Under the pieces are notes generated by a model. The model saw only the letters and a program-made list of their open reading frames with translations. It made no database searches and had not been told where the DNA came from. DNA of 64,000 nt, taken from contig NZ_JAUSUQ010000010.1 in NCBI RefSeq assembly GCF_030814135.1, forward strand, positions 97,256-161,255, read 5' to 3'. Origin of the DNA: Caldalkalibacillus uzonensis. GTDB taxonomy: Bacteria > Bacillota > Bacilli > Caldalkalibacillales > Caldalkalibacillaceae. A program made the position numbers and the translations under genes. Positions 28,713-37,818 of the stretch are shown piece by piece; the stretch's first letter is position 1; every line of letters starts with the position of its first letter.

Positions 28713-29693
28713 TTAATCACCACGACGGGCAATAGCTTCGGCAATCTTGGGACCGTGAAAACGGCCGTTTTCAATAAAGATCTCGTTGGCATTGTTTCCG
28801 GCGGCAATGACGCCGGCCACAAACAGGTTAGGAACATTGGTTTCCATGGTGTCTTCGTTATAAAAGGGTCTGCCGGTAGCCTGATCGATCTTGACCCCTA
28901 TGCGGGTTAAAAAGGAATGGTCTGGATGATAGCCCGTCATGGCAAAAACGAAGTCGTTTTTGATTGTCTTCAGCTGGTCTCCAACTTGATAAACCACCTC
29001 ATGAGGGCGGATTTCCTTTACTTCTGCATTAAACTCCATCGTAATTTTACCATGGCGGATCAAGGAGAGGAACTCGGGCAACACCCAAGGCTTAACGTCC
29101 TGAGAAAACTCTGATCCCCGGTATAGCACCGTGACGCGGGCTCCTGCTTTCTCCAGCTGGAGGGTGGCGTCAACAGCACTGTTTTTGCCGCCGATCACCA
29201 CAACGTCCTGGTCATAGAAGGGATGCGCTTCTTTAAAATAATGAAACACTTTATCAAGATCAGCACCAGGCACATCGAGCAGGTTGGGATGATCGTAATA
29301 CCCCGTGGCCACGATCACATACTTAGTCGTATAGTGCTTTTTCTCTCCGCTTTTGCCTCTGCTTTCCACGATAAAGCTGCCGTCCGTTTGGCGAATCACT
29401 TCTTCTACTTTTTCATAACTGTTGATGCGCACTTGTTTCAAGCGGGCCACTTCCCGGTAGTAGGCCAAAGCCTGACTGCGGCGGGGCTTACGCTCTTCTA
29501 TGATAAAAGGTACGTTACCTATCTCCAGTTTCTCCGGTGTGGAAAAGAAAGTTTGGTGGGTGGGGTAACGGTAAATAGAATGGACTACATTTCCTTTTTC
29601 GATGACAAGGGGATTGAATCCTTTGTCCTGCAAAGCAATAGCAGCAGCAAGCCCGCAGGGGCCAGCTCCCACGATGATGGCATCTTCTGTCAT
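28713..29693 (-). CDS. ypdA: YpdA-family flavin oxidoreductase (putative bacillithiol disulfide reductase)
   Basis: A 326-residue FAD/NADPH enzyme of the thioredoxin-reductase-like YpdA (Bdr) family. FAD motif GAGPCGLAAA is at 9-18, the NADPH motif GGKNSAVDATLQLEKAG in the middle, and ATGYYDHP and a C-terminal FVAGVIAAGNN are present. It lacks the CxxC of thioredoxin reductase, as YpdA does. YpdA reduces bacillithiol disulfide in Bacillota, consistent with the taxonomic placement. It is convergent with the CopD gene with 37 bases between stop codons. Confidence 0.9.
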   Translation of the reverse strand: MTEDAIIVGAGPCGLAAAIALQDKGFNPLVIEKGNVVHSIYRYPTHQTFFSTPEKLEIGNVPFIIEERKPRRSQALAYYREVARLKQVRINSYEKVEEVIRQTDGSFIVESRGKSGEKKHYTTKYVIVATGYYDHPNLLDVPGADLDKVFHYFKEAHPFYDQDVVVIGGKNSAVDATLQLEKAGARVTVLYRGSEFSQDVKPWVLPEFLSLIRHGKITMEFNAEVKEIRPHEVVYQVGDQLKTIKNDFVFAMTGYHPDHSFLTRIGVKIDQATGRPFYNEDTMETNVPNLFVAGVIAAGNNANEIFIENGRFHGPKIAEAIARRGD

Positions 29694-29923
29694 TTATGCT
29701 TCACTCCCATAAACTCAGGATGTCATACCGAATGGTTTCATAGATTCGTCTCTATTCTACTATATTTATGCCTCACTTAAAAAAGATTTGCAGTAATTGT
29801 CAAACCGTAGCCAAGGTTTTTAGGTTATAATGTAAGAGATTTAGAAATTAATCTGTGAAAAAAGAGGATTTTTTAGGATAGATGTCGAATATACTACATG
29901 CCAAAATAATGGAGTGACACCCC

Positions 29924-30610
29924 ATGATTGAATTGCAAGATGTATCCAAAGTATATCCTAACGGAGTAAAGGCGTTACATAATGTGTCGGTTAAGATCGA
30001 GAAGAGTCAGTTTGTATATCTCGTGGGTCCCAGTGGAGCTGGTAAATCAACGTTTATTAAATTGATGTACAGGGAGGAAAAGCCGACCTCAGGTGATATC
30101 TATATCAATGGTCAAAATATTACCCGTATTAAGAACCGGCATACGCCCTATTTGCGCCGGTCTGTTGGGGTTGTCTTTCAAGATTATAAACTGTTGCCCC
30201 GGCTGACATCTTATGAAAATGTCGCCTTTGCTCTGGAAGTGACAGAACGTCCAGCACGTGAAATTAAAAAGCGTGTGATGGAAGTACTCGACCTGGTTAA
30301 TTTGAAACACAAAGCCCGTTCCTATCCTCACGAGTTGTCAGGAGGGGAGCAGCAGCGGGTGGCCATTGCCCGTGCATTGGTGAACAAGCCGAACATATTA
30401 ATTGCGGACGAGCCTACTGGCAACCTTGATCCCGACACCTCGTGGGAGATTATGCAGCTTTTTGAGAGAATCAATCTGAACGGAACGACAGTTGTTATGG
30501 CCACGCATGACAAAGAAATTGTCAACGCCATGAAAAAACGCGTGATTGCCATAGAGGGTGGACAAATCGTTCGAGATCAGCTTAGAGGGGATTACGGTTA
30601 TGAAGATTAG
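29924..30610 (+). CDS. ftsE: Cell division ABC transporter ATPase FtsE
   Basis: The 228-residue ATPase of the FtsEX complex: Walker [11 protein letters not shown] loop VFQDYKLL, signature [15 protein letters not shown], Walker [14 protein letters not shown]. In Gram-positives FtsEX activates a peptidoglycan hydrolase at the cell surface. A TATAAT at 29826-29831 may be its -10. ftsX begins inside its last codons (11-base overlap). Confidence 0.97.
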   Translation: MIELQDVSKVYPNGVKALHNVSVKIEKSQFVYLVGPSGAGKSTFIKLMYREEKPTSGDIYINGQNITRIKNRHTPYLRRSVGVVFQDYKLLPRLTSYENVAFALEVTERPAREIKKRVMEVLDLVNLKHKARSYPHELSGGEQQRVAIARALVNKPNILIADEPTGNLDPDTSWEIMQLFERINLNGTTVVMATHDKEIVNAMKKRVIAIEGGQIVRDQLRGDYGYED

Positions 30611-31493
30611 AACACTCGGACGGCATATCCGCGAAGGTGTTAAGAATGTTGGCCGCAATGGATGGATGACTGTGGCTTCCATCATTTCAGTCTCCATTAC
30701 ACTTTTGGTCTTGGGCACCTTACTGATTTTGGCTTTTAACATTAATCATATGGCTGGCAATATTGAAAGTGAGGCGGAGATACGGGTACTGCTTGAGTTG
30801 GAAGCTTCTGATGAAGAGGTTCAAAGGATAGAGGGTGCCATCAAGCAGATTCCCGAGGTTGAGAGTGTCACCTTCATCTCCGGTGAAGAAGCTTTGGATG
30901 AACTGATTGAAAACATGGGCGAAGAAGGGCGGCATTTTGAGGAGTTTAAGGGTGAAAATGTATTGCCTCACACCTTTGTGGTTCGCACGACCAACCCGCA
31001 AGATGTTCATCAGGTTGCCGCTGATATAAAAGGTATGGAGGCGGTCTACAAAGTGAACGATGGTGGAGAAACCACTAGGACATTATTCAGTGTCACCCAA
31101 ACGATCCGCAATGTGGGGCTGGTTTTCATCATTGGCTTGGCCTTTACCGCCATGTTGTTGATTGCCAATACCATTAAAATGACCATTACCATGCGCAAAC
31201 CGGAAATCGAAATTATGAAATTGGTAGGGGCTACCAATGCTTTTGTCCGCTGGCCATTCTTTGTTGAAGGGCTGATTTTGGGGATAATTGGTGCTTTGAT
31301 TCCCATTGTGATTTTGACTTTTGGTTACTATCAATTGCTTGAGAGAGCCTACCAGACACTGAAGCTGCCATTTTTTGAGCTGTTGCCGCTTGTGCCGTTG
31401 ATCTATCAAATTGCCTCGATTTTGTTGGGGATCGGTGCTTTTATCGGTATTTGGGGCAGTATGATTTCCGTGCGCCGCTTCTTAAACGTTTAG
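30600..31493 (+). CDS. ftsX: Cell division protein FtsX
   Basis: A 297-residue permease-like protein with a short cytosolic N terminus (RHIREGVKNVGRNGWMTVASI), one membrane segment, an extracellular domain (about 45-165) that in homologues binds a PcsB/CwlO-type hydrolase, then three membrane segments. The ATG at 30600 is preferred over an upstream in-frame start at 30558, which would lie well inside ftsE and lacks a ribosome binding site. The matching hydrolase candidate is the next gene. Confidence 0.96.
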   Translation: MKIRTLGRHIREGVKNVGRNGWMTVASIISVSITLLVLGTLLILAFNINHMAGNIESEAEIRVLLELEASDEEVQRIEGAIKQIPEVESVTFISGEEALDELIENMGEEGRHFEEFKGENVLPHTFVVRTTNPQDVHQVAADIKGMEAVYKVNDGGETTRTLFSVTQTIRNVGLVFIIGLAFTAMLLIANTIKMTITMRKPEIEIMKLVGATNAFVRWPFFVEGLILGIIGALIPIVILTFGYYQLLERAYQTLKLPFFELLPLVPLIYQIASILLGIGAFIGIWGSMISVRRFLNV

Positions 31494-31641
31494 GTTAATA
31501 GGGATAAACATAGAGAACATAGAGGTTGATAGAGGAAAATGAGAGTCTGCCATAAGGGGTCATTACGCCTGTCTTTTCATGTTAAGCACGACTAACCCGG
31601 GCTTAACTGGACAAAGGGATGGAGGAGAGGAGGACAACGAC

Positions 31642-32979
31642 GTGCACAGCAAAGTGAGGACGATCACACTAATGGCGATGCTGGTGAGCGTGGCCCTGGT
31701 CATAACCAGCATCGCGGGGGAAACAAACCTGATTACCCCTGTGGCCCATGCTTCAACAGATGCTGAAATCAAGAGGCTGAAAGAGGAAATCAAGCAGATT
31801 GAACAAAATGAACAAGATGCTGAGCAGAAGCGCCAAGAGCTGCAGCAGCAACTGAAAGATCTGGAGACGCGCCAGGCTAAGGAAGAGCAGGCACTGAAAG
31901 AAATTGAAAGCCGCATCAGCCGCACCGAAGAACGGATCAGACAGAAAGAGAAAGAAGTGGAAGCAACAAAGGAAAAAGCCCACCAGACCGCTTTGGAGCT
32001 AAAAGAAGCTGAAGAGCGCGTGGAGGAGCGGCGGGAATTATTGAAAACCCGTTTGCGTTCCATATATGAATCTGGTGGAACAGTTTCCTATCTTGATGTG
32101 CTCATGGGTGCGGGCAGTATCGGTGATTTCCTTCAGCGCCTGGACTTGCTTAGCATTATTATGGAAACAGACCAGCAAATCTTGACAGAGTTTATTGAGG
32201 AGCAAAAACGGATTGAACAAAAGAAACAAGAGCTGGACCAGCTTTTGGCACAGTTGGACGAGCAGCTGACCGAACTGGCAGCCTTGCAGAGCCGTCTGAG
32301 AGCGGAGAAAAAGGAACAGGAGGTTAAGATTGCCTCCCTCCGTGAGGAACAGGAACAAGTAAAAGAATATGATGAAAAAGAACAGCAGAGATTATTGGAG
32401 TTGGCGAACCAGAAATCCCGCTTGATTCGGGAGAAACATGCTGCTGAACTCAAGAAAATGGAAGAAGAGAGAAAACGACAAGAGGAAGAGAGAAGGCGCC
32501 AACAACAGGCAGCAAGTGGTGCGTCTCCGGCAAATAACTCCGGTTCATCAGCCAGCGGCAATCAAGCGGCAACTGGTGGAGGACAACTGGCCTGGCCTGT
32601 ATCGCCCTACTATCCGATCAACTCCGGTTACCGTCCGCCGCATCGCCCCAACCATAACGGTGTTGATATGGCTGCTCCACGGGGCACCAATATTGTCGCT
32701 GCTGAAGCCGGTATCGTCTCCCATGTTGTCAGCGGCTGCCGGGAAGGCGACAGCAGTTGCGGAGGGGGATTTGGCAACTACGTTGTCATTGCTCATCCAA
32801 ATGGTATAAACACTCTGTATGCCCATGCTTCAAGCATCCTCGTTTCCGTAGGCGATCCAGTCTCCCGTGGCCAGGTGATTGCCAAAGTGGGAAATACTGG
32901 TCGTTCTACTGGACCGCACTTGCACTTTGAAGTGCATAAAAATGGTCAACGTGTCAACCCCACCCCATATCTGTGGTAA
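31642..32979 (+). CDS. PcsB/CwlO/EnvC-like coiled-coil M23 peptidase
   Basis: A secreted peptidoglycan endopeptidase or activator of about 445 residues. A signal peptide ends near AHA-STD; two long coiled coils follow (about 40-180 and 200-300, rich in E, K, Q, R), then a QAA/SG-rich linker, then an M23 LytM domain (about 330-440). Zinc-site motifs are HNGVDMA and HLHFE with YAHAS. A small insertion with two cysteines (SGCREGDSSCGG) could form a disulfide. GTG at 31642 follows GAGGAGG. Its place after ftsEX fits the FtsEX-activated hydrolase role. Confidence 0.9.
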   Translation: MHSKVRTITLMAMLVSVALVITSIAGETNLITPVAHASTDAEIKRLKEEIKQIEQNEQDAEQKRQELQQQLKDLETRQAKEEQALKEIESRISRTEERIRQKEKEVEATKEKAHQTALELKEAEERVEERRELLKTRLRSIYESGGTVSYLDVLMGAGSIGDFLQRLDLLSIIMETDQQILTEFIEEQKRIEQKKQELDQLLAQLDEQLTELAALQSRLRAEKKEQEVKIASLREEQEQVKEYDEKEQQRLLELANQKSRLIREKHAAELKKMEEERKRQEEERRRQQQAASGASPANNSGSSASGNQAATGGGQLAWPVSPYYPINSGYRPPHRPNHNGVDMAAPRGTNIVAAEAGIVSHVVSGCREGDSSCGGGFGNYVVIAHPNGINTLYAHASSILVSVGDPVSRGQVIAKVGNTGRSTGPHLHFEVHKNGQRVNPTPYLW

Positions 32980-33019
32980 AAATAAGCATAGTGCGTACAG
33001 GCTTATCATACACATAAAC

Positions 33020-33062
33020 AGAGGCTTCACACATGGACAGTGTGTCCTGTGCAGAAGCCTCT
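33020..33062 (+). terminator. Hairpin upstream of the S41 protease gene
   Basis: AGAGGCTTC pairs with GAAGCCTCT (9 base pairs, 25-base loop that can itself fold: ACAC...GTGT). No T-run follows, so its effect is uncertain. Confidence 0.4.
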
Positions 33063-33092
33063 TACTCAATCTGGCCAAGGGTGGTGGGAACA

Positions 33093-34556
33093 ATGCATTT
33101 TAGAGGTCGTACAGTACTGATGATGATCATTCTAACCATCATTGCCAGTAGTTCGGTCACGATGCTGGTGGCCGGAGGGAATGGAGAACAAGCTGCCCCT
33201 CCTGAAGAACAGGCTGGCGACATAGGAGGCGTTCATAACACACAGTATGACCTGGATAAAATATACGAAGCCTTTGAAAAAATCCAGGAAAATTATGTTC
33301 TGGAAGTAGATGAAGAAGAATTAATTGAAGGTGCCATAGAAGGCATGCTGAACAAGCTGGGTGATCCTTACTCCGTTTACATGGACGAGGAAGCTGCACG
33401 CCAATTGCATGAGAATCTAAGCTCCTCTTTTGAAGGAATTGGGGCTGAGGTGACTATCAAAGATGGAAGGGTCACCATCATTGCTCCTTTTAAAGATTCA
33501 CCGGCGGAAAAAGCAGGACTTAGACCTCTTGATCAGATCATCAGTGTCAATGGTGAAAATATTGAGGGGATGGATCTCTATCAGGCCGTGTTGAAAATCC
33601 GCGGCCCCAAGGGCACGGAAGCAAAATTGGAGATTGTCAGGTCTGGGGTGTCCGAACCTTTTACCGTAACGGTCATCCGTGATGAGATTCCCCTTGAGAC
33701 CGTGTATACACAAAAAATTACAGCTCAGGGAAAAACATTCGGCAAAATCCAGATTACATCCTTTGGACAAGATACAGCCGAACGCTTTAAAGAAGAGCTG
33801 GACCGCTTCGAACAGGAAAACATTGACGGTCTGATTATTGATGTGCGTGGCAACCCGGGCGGTTATTTAGATACCGTGCGGCAAATCGGCCAATTGATTG
33901 TTCCTTACGAGAGTATCATTACGGAGATCATGGACCGTTCTGGCGAAAAAATGGTTTATCGCTCCACATTAGACAATCCTAAGCCGTACCCCATTACCAT
34001 TTTAGTGGATGAAGGCAGTGCCAGTGCCTCCGAAATTTTAGCTGCAGCCTTGCAAGAGGCAGGAAATTACAAAGTGATTGGCGAACCTACCTTTGGAAAA
34101 GGAACTGTACAGAGTACCATTGACCTGGAGGATGACAGCCAGATCAAACTGACCATTGCCAAATGGTTAACCCCTAATGAAAATTGGATCAACGAAACAG
34201 GAGTACAACCTGATGTACAGGTTTCCCAGCCAGAGTTTTTCAGAGCGGCCTACATTACAGCTGATCCGGAATTGAAACGGGATATGAATAATGAACAAGT
34301 ACGCAACTTGCAAATCATGCTTGAAGGTCTGGGATATCATCCGGGACGTAAGGACGGATATTTTAACTTGGAAACCGAACAAGCGGTCAGAAGCTTTCAA
34401 GCTGATCATGATCTCTCTGTGACAGGGGTTGTCGATGAAAAGACAGCTCAAGTGATCCATGAACAGATTTTTGAGCTGGTCCGGGATCCGCGTTATGACC
34501 GGCAATTGCAGAAAGCGGTTGAAGTTTTGCTGGAAGAGCTTGGGGATAAAAAGTAG
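33093..34556 (+). CDS. ctpB: S41 carboxy-terminal processing protease, CtpB-like
   Basis: A serine protease of about 487 residues. N-terminal membrane anchor (about 8-27), PDZ domain (about 95-175, SSSFEGIGAEV to GPKGTEA), S41 catalytic domain with VRGNPGGYLD, the nucleophile serine in DEGSASASE and the lysine in FGKGTVQ, and a C-terminal peptidoglycan-binding domain (about 395-455, VRNLQIMLEGLGYHPGRKDG). The start at 33093 follows GGGTGGTGGG; the longer ORF start at 33033 lies in the hairpin loop region. Gene order ftsE-ftsX-ctpB-minJ matches B. subtilis, where CtpB processes SpoIVFA in sporulation. Confidence 0.92.
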   Translation: MHFRGRTVLMMIILTIIASSSVTMLVAGGNGEQAAPPEEQAGDIGGVHNTQYDLDKIYEAFEKIQENYVLEVDEEELIEGAIEGMLNKLGDPYSVYMDEEAARQLHENLSSSFEGIGAEVTIKDGRVTIIAPFKDSPAEKAGLRPLDQIISVNGENIEGMDLYQAVLKIRGPKGTEAKLEIVRSGVSEPFTVTVIRDEIPLETVYTQKITAQGKTFGKIQITSFGQDTAERFKEELDRFEQENIDGLIIDVRGNPGGYLDTVRQIGQLIVPYESIITEIMDRSGEKMVYRSTLDNPKPYPITILVDEGSASASEILAAALQEAGNYKVIGEPTFGKGTVQSTIDLEDDSQIKLTIAKWLTPNENWINETGVQPDVQVSQPEFFRAAYITADPELKRDMNNEQVRNLQIMLEGLGYHPGRKDGYFNLETEQAVRSFQADHDLSVTGVVDEKTAQVIHEQIFELVRDPRYDRQLQKAVEVLLEELGDKK

Positions 34557-34603
34557 AAGAGACCATCTTAGTAAACAGTGCCAGAAGAGGAGGGGGGATG
34601 GAG

Positions 34604-35896
34604 ATGATAGCAGACTGGGGGATAGCTATTGTTCAGGCAGTTCCGGCGCTCGTGCTCAACCCTTTTACCTATTTGCTTATTTTCTTAATTGTGATGCAGT
34701 GGAGAAGGCAAATTGCCATTGAACGGAAATTGTTTGGTACTAAACTTCATGCTTGGGGAGAAGAGCTTCTCTTTGCTGTGGGTATGGGCGTGCTGGGAGG
34801 ACTGCTGATCTCCCTTCCCCTCCTGATTCTGGGGGTTGTTCTGCCCCTGGACGCTTTTGTTTATCTGTGGCTGATTGCCCTCCTGCTGATGGCCGTGCGG
34901 GTGCGATACCTTTGTTTTGCCTATGCAGGCAGTGTGTTGGCTCTGTTCAGTTTGGCAGCGCGGTGGTTCCCTGCTCCCGGCAGTGGGTGGATCGCTTCAG
35001 TTTGGGACAACTTGCAAGCGCTCCCCCTTCCTGCATTGTTTGCCATGGTAGCCTTACTGCACCTGGCCGAAGCACTTTTAATTTATCTCAGCCGCTTCAG
35101 AGCAGCCACTCCTATTTTTGTCCGCAGTAAACGGGGCCGGATAGTTGGTGGCTATGAGTTGCGCCACCTCTGGTTTGTACCTTTATTCTTGGTGACGGAA
35201 AGTGGACAAGGCACCTTAACGCCATTGTTTCACAGCTGGCCCATATTCGCGCCGGATGCCTCACTTTCCTTTGGATTGGTGTTACTGCCCGCTGTGCTTG
35301 GATATTCGGAACAGGCGGTCGCCTCCACACCTGAACAAAAAATGCGTTTTTCCGCCCGGTGGCTCATGTTGTATGCCTTGACTCTACAGGGGTTAAGCTT
35401 GGCCGCGGTATACATGGAATGGTTTATTTGGTTAGCTATATTGTTCGCTTTTATGGGTCATGAAGCTCCCATTGTGTACAGCCGTTACAGGGAAGAGAGC
35501 CGGGCACCTATCCATGTCCATCCCCGCCGGGGGTTAAAAATATTGGCCGTGATTCCCTACTCACCTGCCGCTAAGATGGGGCTTAGGGCAGGCGAAGTGA
35601 TTATTAAAGTGAATGGAAAAGTTGTCAATAGACGGCAGGATTTGTATGAGGCGTTGATTGGCAACAAAGCCTTCTGTAAATTGGAGCTGCTCAACACGGA
35701 GGGGGAAGTGAAATTTGCTCAATCTTCCATTTATGAGCATGATCATCACCAATTGGGCATTATATTAGCTCCCGATGAAGAGGTGCCATATTACATAGAT
35801 TATCTGGATATCAACTTGCTCCGTCTGCTCAAAATAAAGTTCAAACGCAACACCCAGTTCGTCCCAACATTGCGAGAGGAGCAGGAACATGCCTAA
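34604..35896 (+). CDS. minJ: MinJ-like membrane protein with PDZ domain
   Basis: About 430 residues with several membrane segments (six to eight, residues 10-290) and a C-terminal cytosolic PDZ domain (about 305-385: LKILAVIPYSPAAKMGLRAGEVIIKVNGK). In B. subtilis MinJ links DivIVA to MinD at the division site; the assignment rests on topology and on position after ctpB. The ATG at 34604 has better spacing (nine bases) from AGGAGG than that at 34598 (three). The next gene starts eight bases before its stop codon. Confidence 0.8.
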   Translation: MIADWGIAIVQAVPALVLNPFTYLLIFLIVMQWRRQIAIERKLFGTKLHAWGEELLFAVGMGVLGGLLISLPLLILGVVLPLDAFVYLWLIALLLMAVRVRYLCFAYAGSVLALFSLAARWFPAPGSGWIASVWDNLQALPLPALFAMVALLHLAEALLIYLSRFRAATPIFVRSKRGRIVGGYELRHLWFVPLFLVTESGQGTLTPLFHSWPIFAPDASLSFGLVLLPAVLGYSEQAVASTPEQKMRFSARWLMLYALTLQGLSLAAVYMEWFIWLAILFAFMGHEAPIVYSRYREESRAPIHVHPRRGLKILAVIPYSPAAKMGLRAGEVIIKVNGKVVNRRQDLYEALIGNKAFCKLELLNTEGEVKFAQSSIYEHDHHQLGIILAPDEEVPYYIDYLDINLLRLLKIKFKRNTQFVPTLREEQEHA

Positions 35897-37412
35897 ATTG
35901 TTAATTGCCGACCGTGATGCCACAGAGCGTACCGGGATTAAATGGTTTGTGGCTTCCCATCATTTGCCCTTTACCCAGGTAGATGAGGCGGCTGATGTGG
36001 ATCAGTTGATCCAATATGTTGAAACATATTGCCCTGATGTGGTTGTTCTGGAGTTGGAGATGATCCCAGATGCGGCTCTTGCTCAAGTCACCCATTTATT
36101 GAAGACCTATGTGCAGACGGTGATTTGCCTGACCACGGAATCCGTTTTTGAGCGGGCCTTGCAAGCGATTGAGTTGCAGGCCGCTTCATTATTAGTGAAG
36201 CCTCTCGAGCTTGGGCGTCTGCAACAGGCCCTTCGACAAGCATGTGTTGAGCGCTCGACTGACGTTTCCATTCTCCGTCAAACAGCAGTGCAGAATGATG
36301 CTTTAGCCCATCAAGAAGCATTAACTTCTACTGCTTTGTTCATCGACCATGCCTTGGAATATTCCCCTGCATGTCTACTCGTTCAACCGGAAAAAGCAGC
36401 GTATAACAAGGAGCTGTATCACTGGCTGCAAACGTTCCATTTTCCCGTGCAAACTTTTGTTTATCCGCTAAGTGACATGGTGGCCTGTGTACTTTCATTC
36501 TCAGCAGAAGATGAGCACAAGGAAAATGAACAAGAACTATTGCAGCAGGAAGGACAACGGCTGTTGCAGCAATGGTGGGAGCATCATCAGTCACGGGTGA
36601 GCATCGCCATTCATCCCTCTTACTTGCCTGCTGCCAGTTTGCATCAGATTTATTTACGCACCAAGGAGGCCCTAAAACTGCAGTTTTATAAAGGCCATCA
36701 GCAGTTGTTTTGGGTGGATGAGCAGCCCCCTTTCATCACCATTGATCCTTTCTTGACCCCAGATGAGCAACGGACGTGGATTCAGCATTTGGAACAAGGC
36801 AGTAAGCAAGAGATTAAGCGTTGGCTGTATGCTGCCTTTACCCAGTTTTCCCATGGTTTGCCCGAACCGGATTTGCTGCGCATTCGCCTGACCAGTATTC
36901 TGGCCCAGTTGCGCCGCTTTATGCAAACGTATCATCTGGATCAAGACCCATCTCTGGACACCGCCTATCACAGTGTCTTTCAATCCATCTTGTACGCTCC
37001 AATATTATTTAGTATTGTACAGGATATGCTGCTGTTCTGTTTTGACCTCATTGACGGAGCAGCCCGTCACAAACAAAGCCAAACTTATGATGTTGTGGAG
37101 AAGGCATTACAAGTCATTGAAAGTCGTTATGGTGAACATGATTTAAGCTTGCAAGCAGTAGCCAAAGAGGTTGAGCGCAGCCCTGGTTATCTCAGTGCCC
37201 TATTAACCCGGCGCAAAGGCAAAACATTCCGGCAGCTCCTGACCGAACTGCGTATGGAAAAAGCCAAGCGGCTATTGGCAGAAACTGATCTTTCTGTACG
37301 GGATATCAGCGAACAGGTCGGTTACGGGGACCCCAACTATTTCAGCAGGGCTTTCAAACAACACCTGGGTCTGTCTCCGCGTGCTTTCCGTTTTTGGAGG
37401 TGTGATAAATGA
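35889..37412 (+). CDS. AraC-family regulator with degenerate receiver domain
   Basis: A 507-residue protein laid out like YesN/Btr-type response regulators. The receiver (1-120) keeps the acidic pair D8/D10, a T-T pair and K in LLVKPL, but the phospho-acceptor position is E55 (VVVLELEM) in place of Asp. A long middle region (about 130-390) has no recognised domain. The C terminus (400-507) holds two AraC helix-turn-helix motifs (LSLQAVAKEVERSPGYLSALL; VRDISEQVGYGDPNYFSRAFK). It overlaps minJ by eight bases. The Glu may mimic phosphorylation. Target genes unknown; the hut genes downstream are one possibility. Confidence 0.88.
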   Translation: MPKLLIADRDATERTGIKWFVASHHLPFTQVDEAADVDQLIQYVETYCPDVVVLELEMIPDAALAQVTHLLKTYVQTVICLTTESVFERALQAIELQAASLLVKPLELGRLQQALRQACVERSTDVSILRQTAVQNDALAHQEALTSTALFIDHALEYSPACLLVQPEKAAYNKELYHWLQTFHFPVQTFVYPLSDMVACVLSFSAEDEHKENEQELLQQEGQRLLQQWWEHHQSRVSIAIHPSYLPAASLHQIYLRTKEALKLQFYKGHQQLFWVDEQPPFITIDPFLTPDEQRTWIQHLEQGSKQEIKRWLYAAFTQFSHGLPEPDLLRIRLTSILAQLRRFMQTYHLDQDPSLDTAYHSVFQSILYAPILFSIVQDMLLFCFDLIDGAARHKQSQTYDVVEKALQVIESRYGEHDLSLQAVAKEVERSPGYLSALLTRRKGKTFRQLLTELRMEKAKRLLAETDLSVRDISEQVGYGDPNYFSRAFKQHLGLSPRAFRFWRCDK

Positions 37413-37597
37413 AGAAAACAACTACAACCATCATAACTCTATTGTGCAGTTTCCTTTTATTTGCTTTTGGAATATATAGAATATTAACCGGAACACTTTC
37501 GTCAACTCCTTTAATAGTGGCGTATATTTTCGCTATTACAGGTTTTTTTGGAATAGTAGTAAATATTGTCAAGCTGAGAAAAATACGAGCGACTTAA
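37409..37597 (+). CDS. Small two-helix membrane protein
   Basis: A 62-residue protein with two predicted membrane helices (about 8-28 and 34-53) and a basic C terminus. The ATG overlaps the end of the AraC gene and has GGAGGTG seven bases upstream, so it is likely translated. I do not recognise a family. It is more AT-rich than its neighbours, and a good terminator follows at 37666. Confidence 0.6.
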   Translation: MKKTTTTIITLLCSFLLFAFGIYRILTGTLSSTPLIVAYIFAITGFFGIVVNIVKLRKIRAT

Positions 37598-37665
37598 AAA
37601 CTCGTGGAGTAGAACTTTTTGTTTCAAAATCGTGAAAAATATAAGCTAACATATCTGAGACATAA

Positions 37666-37702
37666 AGAAAAGTAAGTTTGGAAGGGCTTACTTTTCTTTT
37701 TT
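37666..37702 (+). terminator. Terminator before hutU
   Basis: AGAAAAGTAAG pairs perfectly with CTTACTTTTCT (11 base pairs) and runs into TTTTTTGTC. It separates the minJ/AraC unit from the hut genes, so hutU needs its own promoter in 37703-37818; I could not identify it. Confidence 0.88.
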
Positions 37703-37818
37703 GTCTATTTCACCTTTGATAAGTCCAGTTTTTTGTGGGGCTGCTTTCTGTTTTTAGAGCCGCTTTCCACCTAAAATGAAGTTAAGCAATGATCTGAACT
37801 TGAAAGGGAGAGAGCGGA

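Noticed and set aside
31563..32063. 166-codon minus-strand frame rich in Ser, Cys and Phe
   Set aside because: It is the complement of the coiled-coil (Glu/Lys/Gln-rich) part of the M23 peptidase, which produces such composition artificially.
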